The notes: generated by a model not told the origin, from the letters alone. DNA of 64,000 nt from JAJDXO01 sp965213765 (GCA_965213765.1 OZ243926.1:2046001-2110000); one strand, 5' to 3'. Counted from the stretch's first letter, positions 8,326 to 17,619 are shown. Numbers and translations: made by a program.

Positions 8326-9144
8326 ATGGATTCTGAACCCCCCGGCGCCGCCGATCTGGCGGCCGCCTTGATTTCTTCGGACGACCCGCCGCCCTTCGAG
8401 CTTCTCAACCCCGAGGGCAGCGCATCGGTGCTGCTGATCTGCGATCATGCGAGCCGCGAAATTCCGGAGAGATTGGACGGGCTCGGCCTCACGCCGGAGA
8501 CGCTTGACCTGCATGTCGCCTGGGATATTGGCGCCGCCAATGTCACGCGGCGGCTCGCGGCAAAACTGGACGCCAGGGCCGTGCTCGCCGGCTATTCGCG
8601 ATTGGTCATCGACAACAATCGCCAACCCGGTGATCCAACAGCGATCCAGGAGGTCAGCGACAATATCGTCATTCCCGGCAACCAGGGCCTATCGGAGGCC
8701 GACGAGGTGGCGCGGCGGGACGCTCTCTACTGGCCCTATCACCGCGCCGTTTCAGATGGTCTGGCCCACCTGTGGCGCCGCGGCACGCCGCCGGCCCTGT
8801 TCTCGGTCCACAGCTTCACGCCGTCCATGGGCGGCGAGGATCGCGAGTGGCACGTGGGCGTGTTGTGGAACAGGGACCCCCGGATCGCCGAGCCGCTCAT
8901 ATATGAACTCCGCCGGCGGCCGGAAGGCCTCAACGTCGGCGACAACCTGCCCTACTCCGGTGCAGACTTGGCTCATTCTCTTGATTTTCACGGCGGCGCG
9001 GCGGGCCTGCCAAATTGCGCAGTCGAAATCCGGCAGGATTTGGTGGATGATGATGAAGGCGCCGAGCAGTGGGCCGGTCTCCTCGCGGATTGCCTGAAGC
9101 GAATTCTCCAGATCGACGACATCCACGAGGTCAAACACTACTGA
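8326..9144 (+). CDS. N-formylglutamate amidohydrolase-like protein
   Basis: A 272-residue protein of the N-formylglutamate amidohydrolase (HutG-type) family. Seen: LLICDHASREIP near residue 40, SRLVIDNNRQPGDP, LYWPYHRAVSDGL, FSVHSFTPSMGG and a C-terminal AVEIRQDLVDD. These enzymes remove an N-formyl or N-acyl group from glutamate-like substrates. ATG 8326 is chosen because the conserved part starts soon after it. The stop overlaps the start of the next gene (ATGA), showing translational coupling with a YbdK-type ligase. No hut genes are near. Confidence 0.85.
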   Translation: MDSEPPGAADLAAALISSDDPPPFELLNPEGSASVLLICDHASREIPERLDGLGLTPETLDLHVAWDIGAANVTRRLAAKLDARAVLAGYSRLVIDNNRQPGDPTAIQEVSDNIVIPGNQGLSEADEVARRDALYWPYHRAVSDGLAHLWRRGTPPALFSVHSFTPSMGGEDREWHVGVLWNRDPRIAEPLIYELRRRPEGLNVGDNLPYSGADLAHSLDFHGGAAGLPNCAVEIRQDLVDDDEGAEQWAGLLADCLKRILQIDDIHEVKHY

Positions 9145-10280
9145 TGCCCATCTCGGAACCTGCCCTGACAATTGGTATCGAGGAGGAGTATCTTCTCGTC
9201 GAGCGCGACAGCCGCGACCTGGTTCGAAATCCGTCAGAAGAAATGTTCAAGGACTGCGAGGCGCGGCTCCAGAGCCTGGTCAAGCCGGAGTTCCTGAAGT
9301 CCCAGATTGAGGTGGCGACCGATGTTTGTGGTTCCATCGCCGAGGCGCGCCGGGAACTGGGCGAACTGCGCTCCACCATCGCCGAGGTCGCTGAAAAGTA
9401 TGACCTCGCCCCCATCGCCGCCTCCACCCATCCCTTTGCCCGTTGGGAACAACAGGTTCACACCGATAAGGACCGCTACCATCTGCTCGCCCAAGACCTT
9501 CAAGCGGTAGCCCGGCGGCTGTTGATCTGCGGCATGCACGTCCACGTCTGCGTCGACGACGACGATCTTCGGATCGATTTGATGAATCAGGCCGCCTATT
9601 TCCTGCCCCATTTGATGGCTCTCTCCACCTCGTCACCGTTTTGGGGAGGCGCGAAGACCGGCCTGATGTCGTATCGGCTGTGCGTCTGGGACGAATTGCC
9701 GCGGACCGGCTTGCCGAAGCATTTCGACTCCTACGGTGAGTATCTCCGGCATGTGAATGTCCTGATAGACGCCGGACTGATCAAGGATGCAACGATGATC
9801 TGGTGGGATATCCGACCGAGCGCCCGGTTCCCGACCCTCGAGATGCGGATCAGTGACATCTGCACCCGAATTGAAGACACGATTACCATCGCGGCTTTCT
9901 ATGTCTGCATCATCCGCATGCTCTATCGGCTTCGCAGCTCCAATCAGCGCTGGCGCAACTATTCCAATATGCTGGTCGAGGAGAATCGCTGGCGTGCCCA
10001 TCGGTTTGGTGTGGATGAAGGCTTGGTGGATTTCGGAAAGGGTTCACTTGTTCCTTTTGCCGATCTCGTCGAAGAATTGCTGGAACTGATCCGTGAGGAT
10101 GCCGAAGCCCTCGACTGTGTCGCCGAGGTGGAACATGCCCGAACGATCATTGAACGCGGCACCAGCGCCCACCGACAGATCGCCACGTTCGACGATGCGG
10201 TCGGCGCGGGCGCGTCCCCGGAAGAGGCTCTCCGCGCCGTCGTCGACGACCTGATCGAGCAGACCGTCGCAGGCCTTTAG
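9144..10280 (+). CDS. Carboxylate-amine ligase, YbdK/GCS2 family
   Basis: A 378-residue protein of the glutamate-cysteine ligase family 2, YbdK branch. The N-terminal TIGIEEEYLLVERDS holds the metal/ATP-binding glutamates; later come RLLICGMHVHVCVDDDD, IWWDIRPSARFPTLEMRISD and VEENRWRAHRFG, all typical. YbdK has weak glutamate-cysteine ligase activity in vitro; its physiological product is not settled. The ATG overlaps the stop of the upstream amidohydrolase by one ATGA unit. A pathway in which one enzyme makes and the other breaks an amide bond on glutamate is possible but not shown. Confidence 0.9.
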   Translation: MPISEPALTIGIEEEYLLVERDSRDLVRNPSEEMFKDCEARLQSLVKPEFLKSQIEVATDVCGSIAEARRELGELRSTIAEVAEKYDLAPIAASTHPFARWEQQVHTDKDRYHLLAQDLQAVARRLLICGMHVHVCVDDDDLRIDLMNQAAYFLPHLMALSTSSPFWGGAKTGLMSYRLCVWDELPRTGLPKHFDSYGEYLRHVNVLIDAGLIKDATMIWWDIRPSARFPTLEMRISDICTRIEDTITIAAFYVCIIRMLYRLRSSNQRWRNYSNMLVEENRWRAHRFGVDEGLVDFGKGSLVPFADLVEELLELIREDAEALDCVAEVEHARTIIERGTSAHRQIATFDDAVGAGASPEEALRAVVDDLIEQTVAGL

Positions 10281-10368
10281 CTCGCCCCTCGGTCGGGTCT
10301 TGCCCGGCCCGCCGCGCCGTGGCAAATCTCCGGGTTCAAACGACACCCCTGCCAAAGAGGAGACACCC

Positions 10369-10614
10369 ATGGCCGATGTTGGCGGAATTGCGGCTGACCG
10401 ATTGCGGTCCTTCGTCGAGCGGATCGAACGGTTGGAAGAAGAAAAAGCAGCGCTCAGCGCCGACATCCGGGAAATTTATTCCGAAGCCAAGAGCGTCGGA
10501 TTCGACTCCAAGATCATCCGGCAGGTCATCCGTCTCCGGAAGCTGGACGGCAGCGACCGGCGCGAGCAGGAGGAACTCCTCGACCTCTATAAGACCGCCC
10601 TCGGTATGGAATAG
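10369..10614 (+). CDS. gapR: GapR (DUF2312/UPF0335) nucleoid-associated protein
   Basis: An 81-residue DUF2312 protein. The stretches RLRSFVERIERLEEEKAAL, IREIYSEAKSVGFD and IIRQVIRLRKLD are characteristic of GapR, a small coiled-coil protein that binds overtwisted or AT-rich DNA and helps chromosome replication in Caulobacter. ATG 10369 is preceded by a good Shine-Dalgarno sequence (AAAGAGGAG at 10354-10362). The family is found across Alphaproteobacteria and in some phages; here the context is chromosomal. It is convergent with the SDR gene that follows. Confidence 0.9.
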   Translation: MADVGGIAADRLRSFVERIERLEEEKAALSADIREIYSEAKSVGFDSKIIRQVIRLRKLDGSDRREQEELLDLYKTALGME

Positions 10615-10632
10615 GCGGGTGTCGCAGCAGCC

Positions 10633-11337
10633 CTAGAATTTCTCCACCCAGGGCCGTACTTCGATCTCCCAGGACCACGAACTGCGGTGCTGGCGGTGCA
10701 GATGCAGATAGGTCTCGGCAATGGCGTCGGGCTCGAGCCACGCGTCCTCGCCCCGATCGCCCCCTTGGGCCCGTCCGCGGTCCGGATTGGCGATGCCGCC
10801 GTCGACCACCACGTGACCGACATGAATGTTCTGTGGGTGAAGTTCCCGCGCCATGCTTTGCGCCAACCCGCGAAGGCCGAATTTTCCCATGGCGAAGGTG
10901 GCCGACAGTGGAAAGCCTTTGACCCCGGCCGACGCGCCGGTGAGCAGGATTGTCCCCTTCCCGGCTTCGAGCATCCCCCTGGCCGCCTGCTGGGCGACCA
11001 GGAAGCCGCCGAACGCCGTGGTCAAGATCGCCTCGCTGACCTCTTGGGGATCAAGTTCGATGAGCGGTCCCCGCACCCGGGCGCTGGCGTTGAATACCAC
11101 GACATCGGGCACTCCAAAATCCGCGTCAACTTCCGCGAAAAGCGCAGCGACCGACGCCGCATCCGCAGTATCGCAGGTGTAGGACTTGCCGTCCACTTCG
11201 GCCGTCAGGTCGGCCAACTTATCGGTGTTTCTGGCTGCCAGAGCGACCCTCATGCCTTCCTTGTGGAATAGCCGTGCCAGCGACGCGCTCAGCCCCGACC
11301 CGGCGCCGACGATAACGGCGATCTCATTTTCACTCAT
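10633..11337 (-). CDS. SDR-family protein with Phe in place of the catalytic Tyr
   Basis: A 234-residue Rossmann-fold protein of the short-chain dehydrogenase/reductase superfamily. The NAD(P)-binding glycine motif VGAGSGLSASLA is near the N-terminus, NAS replaces the usual NNAG, and the catalytic serine is in LTGASAGVKG. The expected YxxxK reads FAMGK (about residues 153-157), so the catalytic tyrosine is phenylalanine while the lysine is kept. I recall relatives with the same change, so it may be a subfamily trait rather than decay. Reductase activity by the usual mechanism is therefore doubtful. Confidence 0.85.
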   Translation of the reverse strand: MSENEIAVIVGAGSGLSASLARLFHKEGMRVALAARNTDKLADLTAEVDGKSYTCDTADAASVAALFAEVDADFGVPDVVVFNASARVRGPLIELDPQEVSEAILTTAFGGFLVAQQAARGMLEAGKGTILLTGASAGVKGFPLSATFAMGKFGLRGLAQSMARELHPQNIHVGHVVVDGGIANPDRGRAQGGDRGEDAWLEPDAIAETYLHLHRQHRSSWSWEIEVRPWVEKF

Positions 11338-11478
11338 GTGTACCTCTTGAAGTGGCGTACGGCGGACCGCCGCCCCGGTTTGAACTGATTCAACGATATC
11401 TGATATGCCCGGGTATTAACCAGCGTTTACGACCCGGTAACCTGGCTCCGGATAGAATTTTTGATGAGTTGAGCAGGT

Positions 11479-11970
11479 GTGTCGCCGGACCGGAACGGAA
11501 GGCCGATTGGCACGGATATCAGCGCAACGGTTCAAACGCGGCTTGCCGCGAACGAGTTCAGCGGAACGCTGATTCGTGGCCGCATCGAGATCCTCTCCAG
11601 CGATTTCTACAACAGCTTCGCCGACGATGCCTCGGTCGCCGAGGCGTTAGCCAATGTCGAGGCCCCGATCACCAGCCTTGGCCGGAAAACATGGTTCTTG
11701 GAAGCGCAGGAGGCCTTGCTGCGCGGCAATAACGACGTAATCGACGCCCGGATCGTTCAGCCAGATAAAGAGATCGTCAACCGTATCAAACTGAATTCCG
11801 ACGAGAACGGCGCCATCCGCGAAGCCGCCGGCATCGAGGTGGGGATCGTCGTTCAGAACCTCAATTTGGTCTCCGCCGCCAACACGGCGCTTACCGAAAA
11901 CATAATCTCCCTGACCCAGCGCAGCCCGCCGGCACAGGGCGTGTTCGGGATCATGGGCTACCAAGCGTAG
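11479..11970 (+). CDS. Hypothetical protein, 163 residues
   Basis: An open frame beginning GTG 11479 (an in-frame TGA lies just upstream) and ending at 11970. Codon use is strongly GC-rich at third positions and matches neighbouring genes, which supports coding. I recognise no family. There is no signal peptide, transmembrane segment or cysteine; the sequence is rich in Asn, Ala and Ile, with a C-terminal half (IVVQNLNLVSAANTALTENI) of alternating hydrophobic and small residues. Its last 13 bases overlap the end of the convergent saccharopine dehydrogenase-like gene. Confidence 0.55.
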   Translation: MSPDRNGRPIGTDISATVQTRLAANEFSGTLIRGRIEILSSDFYNSFADDASVAEALANVEAPITSLGRKTWFLEAQEALLRGNNDVIDARIVQPDKEIVNRIKLNSDENGAIREAAGIEVGIVVQNLNLVSAANTALTENIISLTQRSPPAQGVFGIMGYQA

Positions 11971-13025
11971 ACCCGGCCAAACCTGTTTGCCGTAAATTCC
12001 TCGAAATCGACCTGTTCCTGGCGGACAAAACCGGATGCCGGCAGACGGCCATCGCGATGCAGATCGACCATGGCGCAGATGGCCGAGGCGGTTGTCAACT
12101 GGATCGCGCTCCACGGCACCCCATGGTCGCCGCCATAGATCTTTTTGGCGTAGGATTCCTGGGTCAGGCGGCCGTCCTTGATCCCTCGGACGGTGACGAA
12201 GATCACCACCACGTCCTGCATGGTGACCGGGACCCCATGCTCGATGACGTCCTTGAACACGTCCCGCCGATTGCAGAGGTTGAGGTCTTCGGCGAGCATC
12301 TTGATCATGTCGCGGTGGCCAGGGTAGCGGACGGTCTTGTAGTTCAAATTCTCAACCTTGCCCTCGAGGGTATCGCACAGGCTGCCGATGCCGCCTGAGG
12401 TGCTGAATGCTTCGTAGTGCACGCCGTCCAGGGAAAACTCCTCGAGCCCTTCCAACGGAATGACCTCGCGACGTTCTCCGTCGTGGATTGTGTCGCAGAG
12501 ATTGCAGTACTCGTTAATCAGTTCGTCGGTGCTCCAAGTGAGGTTGTATTTGAGAGCGTTATCGGGAAACTGCGGCAACGCACCGACCCGGAGCTTTACG
12601 TCCTGGGGCTCATCGAAGTGCTGCACCAGATGGTGGGCGGCGATGGCGATGAACCCGGGCGCCAGACCGCACTGAGGAACGAAGACCGTCCCGGCGCCAT
12701 TGGAGAGTTCCGAGATCATCCGGGCCGTCCGGACGTCTTCGGTGGGATCGAAGTAGTGGACGCCAGCCTCGCAGGCGAACTCCTCCACCCTGAGATCGAG
12801 GAAGTACGGGAGCGTGCTGACCACGACATCCCGGTCGGCCAGGGCGCCGCGAAGGTCCCGGTCGTCGTTCACATCGACGGCAGCCAGAGCGATTCCGTCG
12901 CCGACGGCCCCCTCCGGGACTGCGACCTTATCAGCGAGCGTAACGGAGTAGTCGCCGGTTTCGGCCAGCATCTGTGCGACCGCAATGCCGATCTTGCCGG
13001 CGCCCAGCACCAGAGTATTCGTCAT
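11958..13025 (-). CDS. Saccharopine dehydrogenase-like NAD(P)-binding protein
   Basis: A 355-residue protein with an N-terminal Rossmann motif (LVLGAGKIGIAVAQML) and the two-domain layout of the saccharopine dehydrogenase/homospermidine synthase-like family: VVVSTLPYFLD, GVHYFDPTED and VPQCGLAPGFIAIAAHHL follow in order. Such proteins act on lysine, saccharopine or related amino acids. The gene is 12 bases downstream of the TPR gene and at the end of the glcDEF-TPR run on the minus strand. Substrate unknown. Confidence 0.85.
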   Translation of the reverse strand: MTNTLVLGAGKIGIAVAQMLAETGDYSVTLADKVAVPEGAVGDGIALAAVDVNDDRDLRGALADRDVVVSTLPYFLDLRVEEFACEAGVHYFDPTEDVRTARMISELSNGAGTVFVPQCGLAPGFIAIAAHHLVQHFDEPQDVKLRVGALPQFPDNALKYNLTWSTDELINEYCNLCDTIHDGERREVIPLEGLEEFSLDGVHYEAFSTSGGIGSLCDTLEGKVENLNYKTVRYPGHRDMIKMLAEDLNLCNRRDVFKDVIEHGVPVTMQDVVVIFVTVRGIKDGRLTQESYAKKIYGGDHGVPWSAIQLTTASAICAMVDLHRDGRLPASGFVRQEQVDFEEFTANRFGRVYAW

Positions 13026-13037
13026 CGCATCGGCTCG

Positions 13038-13607
13038 TCAGGTTTCATCGCCCTTGAGGATATCACGCAATCGCTTCACATGGGTCCGGGCACCCGCCGA
13101 ATTGGGATGAATTTTCAATACCTGCTCAAACGCGCGAAGCGCTGCGTCCGGCCGTTCGAGGGCCATGTTGATCAGGCCAAAGCCGGAAAGCGCACCGAAG
13201 TGCCTGGGCTCCAGCTCGAGTGTCCGGGCGATGTCCCTCACCGACGCCTCGAAGTCCTTCATCAGGTAGTGAACCGTCGCGCGCTTGTTCCAACCTTCTG
13301 CGAAGCCGGGCGCCTCCCGGGTCACCTGATCGAAGAACGCGAGAGCGGCACCCAACTGTCCGCTGTTCATGGCGGCAATACCGCGCGCCATGACGGCCTC
13401 CAGCTTCGCATCCTTGGGCTCAAGCCAAATCCGCCAGATGGAAGCCTCGAGGGAGCGCGCCTCGACCGCATCCGCCGTTACCGCCAGCCGGTCAAAGAGG
13501 ATTTTGAGGCGACCGTCTTCCTGATCCGCGTGCGCCAGACTCGACGAACCGCTCATCAGGAACACTGCCAGAAGGCTCAACATCGCCCAATGTCGAAGCG
13601 GGCACAT
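13038..13607 (-). CDS. Exported tetratricopeptide-repeat protein
   Basis: A protein of about 189 residues with an N-terminal signal peptide (WAMLSLLAVFLMSGSSSLAHA, cleaved after AHA) followed by TPR-like helical repeats, seen in stretches such as NSGQLGAALAFFDQVTREAP and RPDAALRAFEQVLKIHP. TPR proteins act as binding scaffolds, here probably in the periplasm. ATG 13605-13607 is used; an earlier in-frame ATG at 13632-13634 is equally possible, because AAGGAG directly abuts the chosen ATG. It follows glcF by about 50 bases and precedes the saccharopine dehydrogenase-like gene by 12. Confidence 0.75.
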   Translation of the reverse strand: MCPLRHWAMLSLLAVFLMSGSSSLAHADQEDGRLKILFDRLAVTADAVEARSLEASIWRIWLEPKDAKLEAVMARGIAAMNSGQLGAALAFFDQVTREAPGFAEGWNKRATVHYLMKDFEASVRDIARTLELEPRHFGALSGFGLINMALERPDAALRAFEQVLKIHPNSAGARTHVKRLRDILKGDET

Positions 13608-13656
13608 CTCCTTATTATGTGGGGACCGGCTCATAGGCCAAGTTGCGACTCCGTGA

Positions 13657-14922
13657 TCACAATTGACGCGGGTCGGGCCCGCCGGTTGCCCAGTCGAGCA
13701 GCTCAACCGTATGAAAGACATTGAGCCCGCCCTTCTGCCGCAAATGGTGCAGGCAGCCGATGTTGCCGGTGGCAACGACCTCCGCCCGGGTCCGGCGAAT
13801 GGCGTCGATTTTTCGGGCCGCTAGCGCGTCGGCGATTTCGGGCTGAAAGATGTTGTAGCTGCCGGCCGATCCGCAGCAATGGGTCTCGGCCAGTTCGCCC
13901 ACCCGGAACCCGGCGGCCATCAGAAGCGCCCGCGGCTGCGCGGTAATCCCCTGACCGTTTTTCAGCGAGCAAGCATCCTGGTAGGCGACCACCGGCAGGC
14001 GGGTTTGCCCCGGCTCGCCCAGGCCCAGTTCGTCGAGGATCTCCGAAATATCCCGCGTCAGGCCTGAGATCTGCCGCGCCTCGTCCGTATCGGCCATGTG
14101 GCCGTAATCCTTCACCACGGTTCCGCAACCGGCCGCGTTAGTGACGATGGCGTCGACCTCGCCGGCCTCGATCTCGCGGCGCCAAGCGGCCAGATTGATC
14201 TCCAGAGACCGGCTCGCGGCCTTCTCGTCACCGAGATGATGTGTCAGCGCGCCGCAGCAGCCGGTGTTCTTCGCCACCACCACCTCACAGCCCAGCCGGT
14301 TGAGCAGCCGGATCGTCGCATCATTGATGTTGGGCCGCAGCACGTCCTGCACGCATCCCGGCAGCAGAAGTACCCGCATCCGGCGCGCGCCCTCCGCCGG
14401 ATAGGTCCGACCCATCCGATCGTCCGGCATCGGAGGAAGATTTGCCGGCGCGAGGTCCAGCATGGCCCGGAGCTTGGTCCCGAGCATTCCGGCAAAAGGC
14501 CGTGCCAGTCCCGACCATCTGAGCGCCAGGCGGGCCCGGCCGGGATGGGGCAGAATCATTGAAACGGCGCGGCGCAGTAGCCGCTCGAACCAAGGCCGGA
14601 TGTAATTCTTCTCGATATGAACCCGCGCGTTGTCCACATAGTGCTGATAGTGCACCCCGGACGGACAGGCGTTCATGCAGGCGAGGCAGGACAGGCAGCG
14701 GTCCACATGATGCACGATTTCGTCCGCCGGCCGGCCGGGCGCCTGCAGCATGTCCTTGATCATGTAGATGCGTCCGCGCGGGCTGTCCCGCTCATCGCCG
14801 AGCAGCGCGTAGGTCGGGCAAGCCGACAGGCAGAACCCGCAATGAACGCAGTTCCGGAGGATGGCGTTGGCCTCCATGATGGCGGGTTCGGCTAGTTGGG
14901 CCTCGGTGAAACTGGTCTGCAT
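13657..14922 (-). CDS. glcF: Glycolate oxidase iron-sulfur subunit
   Basis: A 421-residue GlcF, the iron-sulfur subunit of the three-part glycolate oxidase that oxidises glycolate to glyoxylate. Two ferredoxin-type motifs are seen: NCVHCGFCLSACPTY near residue 25 and CLSCLACMNACPSG near residue 75. Two CCG (heterodisulfide-reductase-type) domains follow, with NTGCCGAL and ETHCCGSAGSYN. The gene follows glcE after 3 bases. The full glcD-glcE-glcF set makes a functional enzyme likely. Confidence 0.95.
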   Translation of the reverse strand: MQTSFTEAQLAEPAIMEANAILRNCVHCGFCLSACPTYALLGDERDSPRGRIYMIKDMLQAPGRPADEIVHHVDRCLSCLACMNACPSGVHYQHYVDNARVHIEKNYIRPWFERLLRRAVSMILPHPGRARLALRWSGLARPFAGMLGTKLRAMLDLAPANLPPMPDDRMGRTYPAEGARRMRVLLLPGCVQDVLRPNINDATIRLLNRLGCEVVVAKNTGCCGALTHHLGDEKAASRSLEINLAAWRREIEAGEVDAIVTNAAGCGTVVKDYGHMADTDEARQISGLTRDISEILDELGLGEPGQTRLPVVAYQDACSLKNGQGITAQPRALLMAAGFRVGELAETHCCGSAGSYNIFQPEIADALAARKIDAIRRTRAEVVATGNIGCLHHLRQKGGLNVFHTVELLDWATGGPDPRQL

Positions 14923-14925
14923 GGC

Positions 14926-16116
14926 TCAGATCCCAGGATACATCCGGCCCGGATTCAAGACATGCTCCGGATCGAAGCTTTCCTTGATCCGGGCCGACAA
15001 AGCGGCCACCCCGGCGGGAAGCTCCTCGAAGACGGCGACGCCGCCGCGGACCGAGGCGGGCGCTCTCATCAGCGTGGCGTGTCCACCATCGACGCGCGGC
15101 GGGGGCGGAGCCCCATCATTCGACGCCGGTACCGAAATCCATACCAACCCCCCGCCCCAGTCGGTGTAGCACTCGGCCTCGGGCGGCGGCGCATAGCGGC
15201 TGGCCGGCGGCACCGAGACACGCCAGATCAGATTTTCGCTTCGCGGCAGCAGGGGATGAACGTCCCGGACCTCGGCCCATAGTGTCTTGGAGCGCGAGGT
15301 GTGAAGTTCCTCGGTTCCGCCGTACTCGCCCAGCAGCTTTCTCAGGGCTTCCGTCCGGGCGGCGACCGATGGCTCAGGGCCCTCGACCCGAAGCGCCGTG
15401 GCCGCGGTTCCCGCGCCGTTGACGTAATCGACCGCCGACCGCGCCGCCGCGCCCGCCGGCAGATGCGCCGCACCGCTGACATCCGAGGGACTGTTGAGTG
15501 CCGCCGACATGGCCTTGCGCGCATCTCCGTTGGAGAGGCCGAACACCAGGACGGTACGCACCTTCTCCGGCGCCGGGAGAACCTTTACGGTGATGTCCGA
15601 CATCACCGCCAAGGTGCCGAAGGATCCGGCGATGAGCTTGGAGAGGTCGAAGCCGGTGACGTTCTTCACCACCCGCCCGCCGGACTTGAAGGTCTCCCCA
15701 CGGCCGCTGACGGCGGTAAAACCCAGCAGATGATCCCGCGCCGCGCCGGCCTGGATACGCCGGGGTCCTGCGAGGTTGCAGGCGATCACGCCACCGAAGG
15801 TCCCTTCTCCCGCCGCGCCGCCATAGAGCGGCGCCCAGTCCGGCGGCTCGAATGCCAAATGCTGGTTCCGCGCCGCCAGCGCTCCGTTGATTTCGCTGAT
15901 CGGTGTGCCGGCCGCCGCCGAGAGTACCAACTCCTCCGGCTCATAGAGATGGATGCCGCTGATGCCGCTCAGGTCCAACTCCCGTTCCGCCTGTACCGGC
16001 CGGCCCCAGCCTCGCTTGGTGGCATGACCCCGAACCTCCATCGGACTCCCGTCGGCCAGCGCACCGGCAACCGCCGCCCGGATTTCGTCGTGATCGCTCG
16101 GGGTCAGGACACTCAC
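14926..16116 (-). CDS. glcE: Glycolate oxidase FAD-binding subunit
   Basis: A 396-residue GlcE. It contains one FAD-binding PCMH-type domain with GGVIACNLAGPRRI and VKNVTGFDLSKLIAGSFGTL, and ends with the typical HVLNPGRMYPGI. It forms a heterodimeric flavoprotein with GlcD. It starts 3 bases downstream of glcD's stop and ends 3 bases before glcF, consistent with one operon. The length is slightly above that of E. coli GlcE (about 350). Confidence 0.95.
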   Translation of the reverse strand: MSVLTPSDHDEIRAAVAGALADGSPMEVRGHATKRGWGRPVQAERELDLSGISGIHLYEPEELVLSAAAGTPISEINGALAARNQHLAFEPPDWAPLYGGAAGEGTFGGVIACNLAGPRRIQAGAARDHLLGFTAVSGRGETFKSGGRVVKNVTGFDLSKLIAGSFGTLAVMSDITVKVLPAPEKVRTVLVFGLSNGDARKAMSAALNSPSDVSGAAHLPAGAAARSAVDYVNGAGTAATALRVEGPEPSVAARTEALRKLLGEYGGTEELHTSRSKTLWAEVRDVHPLLPRSENLIWRVSVPPASRYAPPPEAECYTDWGGGLVWISVPASNDGAPPPPRVDGGHATLMRAPASVRGGVAVFEELPAGVAALSARIKESFDPEHVLNPGRMYPGI

Positions 16117-16119
16117 GAA

Positions 16120-17619
16120 TCAGAACCGGGGAATGCCGGGGAAACGGGTTTCGCCGTGATGCACGTGTACCCGGCCGAGTTCCGCACATCGGTGGAGGGT
16201 CGGGAACACCTTGCCCGGATTTAGCAGACTGTCGGGGTCGAAGGCGCACTTGACCCGCTGCTGCTGCTTCAGGTCGTCCTCGGTGAACATGATGCCCATC
16301 AGATCACGCTTCTCGACGCCGACCCCGTGCTCGCCGGTGAGCACGCCGCCGACCTCGACGCATAGCTCGAGAATTTCGGCGCCAAACTCTTCGGCCGCCG
16401 CCAACTCGCCGGGCTGGTTGGCGTCATACATGATCAACGGGTGGAGGTTGCCGTCGCCGGCGTGGAACACGTTGGCCACCCCGAGACCGTACTTTTCCGA
16501 AAGCTCGGAGATGCGGGTCAGCACTTCGGGCAAACGCGCCCGCGGAATGGTGCCGTCCATACAGTAATAATCCGGCGTGATCCGTCCCACCGCCGGGAAA
16601 GCGGCCTTGCGCCCGGCCCAGAAATTCTCCCGCTCCTCATCGTTTTCAGAGATGCGGAAATAACCGGCGCCGAGCCCCTCGGCGATCTCCTTGACCCGGC
16701 CGATGAGGTAGTCCACCTCCGCCGCCGGCCCGTCCAGTTCGACGATCAGCAGCGCCTCCGCATCGAGGGGGTAGCCGGCGTGCACGAACTCCTCCGTCGC
16801 CGCGATGGCCGGGCGGTCCATCATCTCCATGCCGCCCGGAATGATCCCCGCGCCGATCACCGCACCGACGCAGTCGCCGGCGGCGACCGCGGTATCGAAA
16901 CCGATAAGCGCCGCCCGGGCGGTTTCCGGCTTCCTCAGGATCCGGACAGTCACTTCGGTAATCACGCCCAGCAAGCCTTCCGAGCCGTTGATCAGGCCGA
17001 GGATGTCGTAGCCGCCGGAATCCAGATGCTTGCCGCCGAGACGTATGATCTCGCCGTCCATCATCACCATCTCGACGCCCATCACGTTGTTGGTGGTGAG
17101 ACCGTATTTCAGGCAATGCACGCCGCCCGAATTCTCGGCCACGTTGCCGCCGATGGAACAGGCGATCTGGCTCGACGGGTCGGGGGCGTAATAGAACCCG
17201 TCAGCCGTCACCGCATGGGTAATGGCGAGGTTGGTGACGCCCGGTTGGGACACGACGCAGCGGTTGGCATAGTCGATATCGAGGATGCGGTTGAATTTGC
17301 CGAGGCCCAGCATCACCGCGTCCGCCAGCGGCAGCGCGCCGCCGGACAGCGAGGTGCCCGCGCCCCGAGCCACCACCTTGGTACCGGTCTCCTGACAGTA
17401 TTTGAGGATGTCGGATACCTGCCGGGTGGTCTCCGGCAGCACCACCACCATGGGCAGCTGCCGGTAAGCCGACAAGCCGTCGCACTCGTAAGCCGACAGG
17501 GTGTTGGCATTGTCGATCACCCCGTCGCCCAAGGGCCCGGGGGGGACGATCTCCCGCAGCTTGGCGATGATCTCCTGGCGGCGCGCGAGGGTCGCCTGAT
17601 CGGGTGCCGGCATTTTCAT
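16120..17619 (-). CDS. glcD: Glycolate oxidase FAD-linked subunit
   Basis: A 499-residue GlcD, the catalytic flavoprotein of glycolate oxidase and relative of D-lactate dehydrogenases. FAD-binding stretches VVARGAGTSLSGGALPLAD and SIGGNVAENSGGVHCLKYG are clear, as is GDGNLHPLIMYD and the GEHGVGVEKRDLM motif near the C-terminus. It is the first gene of the glcDEF run. Glycolate arises from photorespiration of algae or from aromatic or purine degradation; regulation (glcC) is not in the window. Confidence 0.95.
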   Translation of the reverse strand: MKMPAPDQATLARRQEIIAKLREIVPPGPLGDGVIDNANTLSAYECDGLSAYRQLPMVVVLPETTRQVSDILKYCQETGTKVVARGAGTSLSGGALPLADAVMLGLGKFNRILDIDYANRCVVSQPGVTNLAITHAVTADGFYYAPDPSSQIACSIGGNVAENSGGVHCLKYGLTTNNVMGVEMVMMDGEIIRLGGKHLDSGGYDILGLINGSEGLLGVITEVTVRILRKPETARAALIGFDTAVAAGDCVGAVIGAGIIPGGMEMMDRPAIAATEEFVHAGYPLDAEALLIVELDGPAAEVDYLIGRVKEIAEGLGAGYFRISENDEERENFWAGRKAAFPAVGRITPDYYCMDGTIPRARLPEVLTRISELSEKYGLGVANVFHAGDGNLHPLIMYDANQPGELAAAEEFGAEILELCVEVGGVLTGEHGVGVEKRDLMGIMFTEDDLKQQQRVKCAFDPDSLLNPGKVFPTLHRCAELGRVHVHHGETRFPGIPRF

